Shown here: positions 5,422 to 7,588 of the stretch, piece after piece
Position numbering within the stretch: the stretch's first letter is position 1
How the letters are laid out: each line of letters starts with the position of its first letter
Assembly: GCA_036507695.1 (NCBI GenBank)
Contig: DATCIR010000056.1
Coordinates: forward strand, 1-7,588
DNA from: JAKEGK01 sp036507695
GTDB taxonomy: Bacteria; Pseudomonadota; Gammaproteobacteria; SZUA-152
Length of the DNA: 7,588 bases
Reading direction: 5' to 3'
Notes under the pieces: model-generated
Databases searched by the model: none
Told to the model about the DNA's origin: nothing
Seen by the model: the letters and a program-made list of their open reading frames with translations, nothing else
Position numbers and translations under genes: made by a program

Positions 5422-7588
5422 GTGGCCGACTATAAAGACACCCTCAATTTACCCAACACCGAATTTCCCATGCGCGGCAATCTGGCCCAGCGCGAACCGG
5501 AAATGCTGGCGCGTTGGGATGGCATGCAGCTTTACCAGAAAATGCGCGACGCCGCCCGGGGTAAACCCGTGTTCATTTTGCACGATGGTCCTCCCTACGC
5601 CAACGGCGACATCCATATCGGTCATGCCGTCAACAAAGTGTTAAAAGACATCATTGTGAAATCCAAAGTCCTGAGTGGATATAACGCACCGTATGTACCG
5701 GGCTGGGATTGCCATGGCCTGCCCATCGAACTGCAGGTGGAGAAAAAGCAGGGCAAGGCGGGCGTGAAGATTTCCGCCGCGCAATTCCGCAAGGCCTGCC
5801 GGGACTATGCGAGTCAGCAAGTGGACGGACAACGTAAGGATTTTATCCGCCTCGGTGTTTTGGGTGACTGGGACCAGCCTTACCTCACCATGGATTTCAA
5901 GACGGAAGCCGACATTATTCGCGCGCTTGGCAAAATCATCCAGCAGGGCCATGTGCACAAGGGCAGTAAACCGGTGCATTGGTGCGCCGATTGCGGTTCG
6001 GCGCTCGCGGAAGCGGAAGTGGAATACGAAGACAAAACCTCGCCGGCGATCGATGTGCGCTTCAAAGTGTTGGATGAAGCCGCGCTGCTTGCACGTTGCC
6101 ACTATGCCGACGGCTTGGAGCATGCCGGTAAAGGCGCTATCTCGGTGGTGATCTGGACCACCACGCCCTGGACCTTGCCGGCCAACCAGGCGGTGGCGCT
6201 GAATGCGGAACTGGAATATGTGTTGATTGAAGTGACAGGGCCGTATGGCGTGGAACGCCTGCTGCTGGCGGACGCATTGTTAAAAGACGCCATGGGCCGT
6301 TATGAATTCCGGCAACATCATGTCGTCGCGTACTGCAAAGGCGCGGATCTCGAAGGCATTAAATTGCAGCATCCGTTTTACGCGCGCGAAGTGCCGGTGA
6401 TCCTGGGGGAACATGTGACGACAGAATCCGGTACCGGCGCCGTGCACACCGCGCCCGGCCATGGCCAGGAAGACTACGTGGTCGGCATGCGTTATCAATT
6501 GCCGGTGGAAAACCCGGTCGGCGCGAACGGTTGTTTTCTCGAAGGCACCGAGTTGTTCGCCGGTGAACATGTTTTTAAGGCCAATGACCACGTCATCGAA
6601 GTGCTCAAGGCCAAGGGCGCGCTGGTGCACCATGAGTCTTTGCGCCACAGTTATCCGCATTGCTGGCGGCATAAAACGCCGATTATTTTCCGTGCGACAC
6701 CGCAATGGTTTATCAGCATGGAGCAAAACGGCTTGCGCGAGATAGCGCTGCAGGCGATCAAGGACACACAGTGGATGCCGGATTGGGGGCGGGCGCGCAT
6801 CGAGGGTATGGTGCAAAACCGGCCTGACTGGTGTATCTCGCGGCAACGCACCTGGGGTGTGCCCATTACCTTGTTTGTTAACAAGCAGAGTGGTGAGCTG
6901 CATCCCGAAACAGCACGCTTGATCGAAGCCGTGGCGCAGCGGGTGGAAGCATCCGGCATCGACGCGTGGTTCAACTTGCAGCCGCGGGAGCTGTTGGGCG
7001 CGAACGCGGAAAATTACGACAAGGTCACCGATACGCTGGACGTGTGGTTTGATTCGGGGGTGACGCATTTCTCGGTGCTGGATAATCATGCGCAACTGCA
7101 CACGCCCGCCGACCTGTACCTGGAAGGGTCGGACCAGCATCGTGGCTGGTTTCAATCATCCTTATTGACTTCTGTGGCCATCCGCGGCGCCGCACCGTAT
7201 AAAGCGGTGTTGACCCATGGTTTTACCGTGGACGCCAAGGGCCAGAAAATGTCGAAATCCAAGGGCAACGTCGTGGCGCCGCAAAAAGTCGTGAACCAGC
7301 TGGGCGCCGATATTTTGCGGCTGTGGGTGGCGGCGACCGATTACCGGGCGGAAATGAGCGTGTCCGATGAGATCCTCAAGCGCACCGCGGATGCTTACCG
7401 CCGGATGCGCAATACCGCGCGCTTTTTGTTAGCGAACTTGAACGGCTTTGATCCCCGGCGCGATATGGTGGGCCTGGACGATATGATCGCGCTGGACCGC
7501 TGGGCGGTGGAGCGCGCCAGTCAGCTGCAGCAAGATTTGCTGGTTGCCTACAACCAGTATGAGTTTCATTTGATTTACCAGCGTATCC
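5422..7588 (+). CDS. ileS: isoleucyl-tRNA synthetase, 5' part (runs off the window)
   Basis: The frame is open from a GTG at 5422 to the window edge, giving 722 residues of an expected total near 940. It is a class Ia synthetase that charges tRNA-Ile in the cytosol. The Rossmann fold carries HIGH at 65-68 (in DGPPYANGDIHIGHAVNK) and KMSKS at 609-613. The CP1 editing domain that removes misactivated valine is intact: WTTTPWTLP at 245-253, and GTGAVHTAPGHG with His342 and the key Asp351 (E. coli Asp342). The WCADC cysteines at 188 and 191 and YPHCWRHKTP are normal for the bacterial type, and LDVWFDSG is present. The C-terminal tRNA-binding and zinc region is missing only because the window ends. 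An in-frame TAA at 5404-5406 limits the start, and GTG-ADYKDTLNLP matches E. coli MSDYKSTLNLP, so GTG is the start. Its Shine-Dalgarno is weak. The gene probably shares a transcript with ribF, and lspA usually follows in this order. Confidence 0.97.
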   Translation, partial: MADYKDTLNLPNTEFPMRGNLAQREPEMLARWDGMQLYQKMRDAARGKPVFILHDGPPYANGDIHIGHAVNKVLKDIIVKSKVLSGYNAPYVPGWDCHGLPIELQVEKKQGKAGVKISAAQFRKACRDYASQQVDGQRKDFIRLGVLGDWDQPYLTMDFKTEADIIRALGKIIQQGHVHKGSKPVHWCADCGSALAEAEVEYEDKTSPAIDVRFKVLDEAALLARCHYADGLEHAGKGAISVVIWTTTPWTLPANQAVALNAELEYVLIEVTGPYGVERLLLADALLKDAMGRYEFRQHHVVAYCKGADLEGIKLQHPFYAREVPVILGEHVTTESGTGAVHTAPGHGQEDYVVGMRYQLPVENPVGANGCFLEGTELFAGEHVFKANDHVIEVLKAKGALVHHESLRHSYPHCWRHKTPIIFRATPQWFISMEQNGLREIALQAIKDTQWMPDWGRARIEGMVQNRPDWCISRQRTWGVPITLFVNKQSGELHPETARLIEAVAQRVEASGIDAWFNLQPRELLGANAENYDKVTDTLDVWFDSGVTHFSVLDNHAQLHTPADLYLEGSDQHRGWFQSSLLTSVAIRGAAPYKAVLTHGFTVDAKGQKMSKSKGNVVAPQKVVNQLGADILRLWVAATDYRAEMSVSDEILKRTADAYRRMRNTARFLLANLNGFDPRRDMVGLDDMIALDRWAVERASQLQQDLLVAYNQYEFHLIYQRI

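Noticed and set aside
6280..7155. A 291-residue open frame on the minus strand
   Set aside because: It lies fully antisense to ileS, whose conserved motifs run without a break through the region. The frame has no recognisable domain and is a shadow.

Overview
The window looks like a chromosomal core-gene region of a gammaproteobacterium of moderate GC content. The main evidence is the gene order: rpsT is transcribed leftward, away from a rightward murJ-ribF-ileS series. This arrangement is well known from Pseudomonas and relatives, and E. coli keeps rpsT divergent from ribF-ileS. The encoded proteins also align closely with the E. coli versions from memory, and rpsT uses the same rare UUG start as E. 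coli. I cannot name a genus. I see no mobile element, CRISPR array, tRNA or rRNA gene and no sign of recent transfer.

Layout. Positions 1-228 hold the 3' end of a single-domain rhodanese with an intact active-site loop. After a short AT-rich spacer, 297-2177 encodes a complete methyl-accepting chemotaxis protein (MCP) with a large periplasmic sensor. A strong bidirectional hairpin terminator at 2197-2226 separates it from the convergent rpsT gene (2301-2561, minus strand). A small 13-nt tandem repeat (2246-2281) lies between terminator and rpsT. The 258-bp divergent region 2562-2819 carries a good rpsT ribosome binding site and promoter, plus small dyads near the murJ side. Then come murJ (2820-4379, lipid II flippase), ribF (4400-5338, riboflavin kinase/FAD synthetase) and ileS (from 5422, running off the right edge).

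Function. murJ, ribF and ileS are essential housekeeping genes for cell-wall precursor export, flavin cofactor synthesis and isoleucyl-tRNA charging. Their same-strand layout with 20- and 83-nt gaps suggests cotranscription, although their functions are unrelated. The rhodanese and MCP probably form a separate unit; whether they work together is unknown.

No undescribed multi-gene system is visible. The points most worth a second look are small: the unassigned MCP sensor beside a rhodanese, the AT-rich dyad covering the MCP start region, overlapping hairpins before murJ, and the tandem repeat after rpsT.
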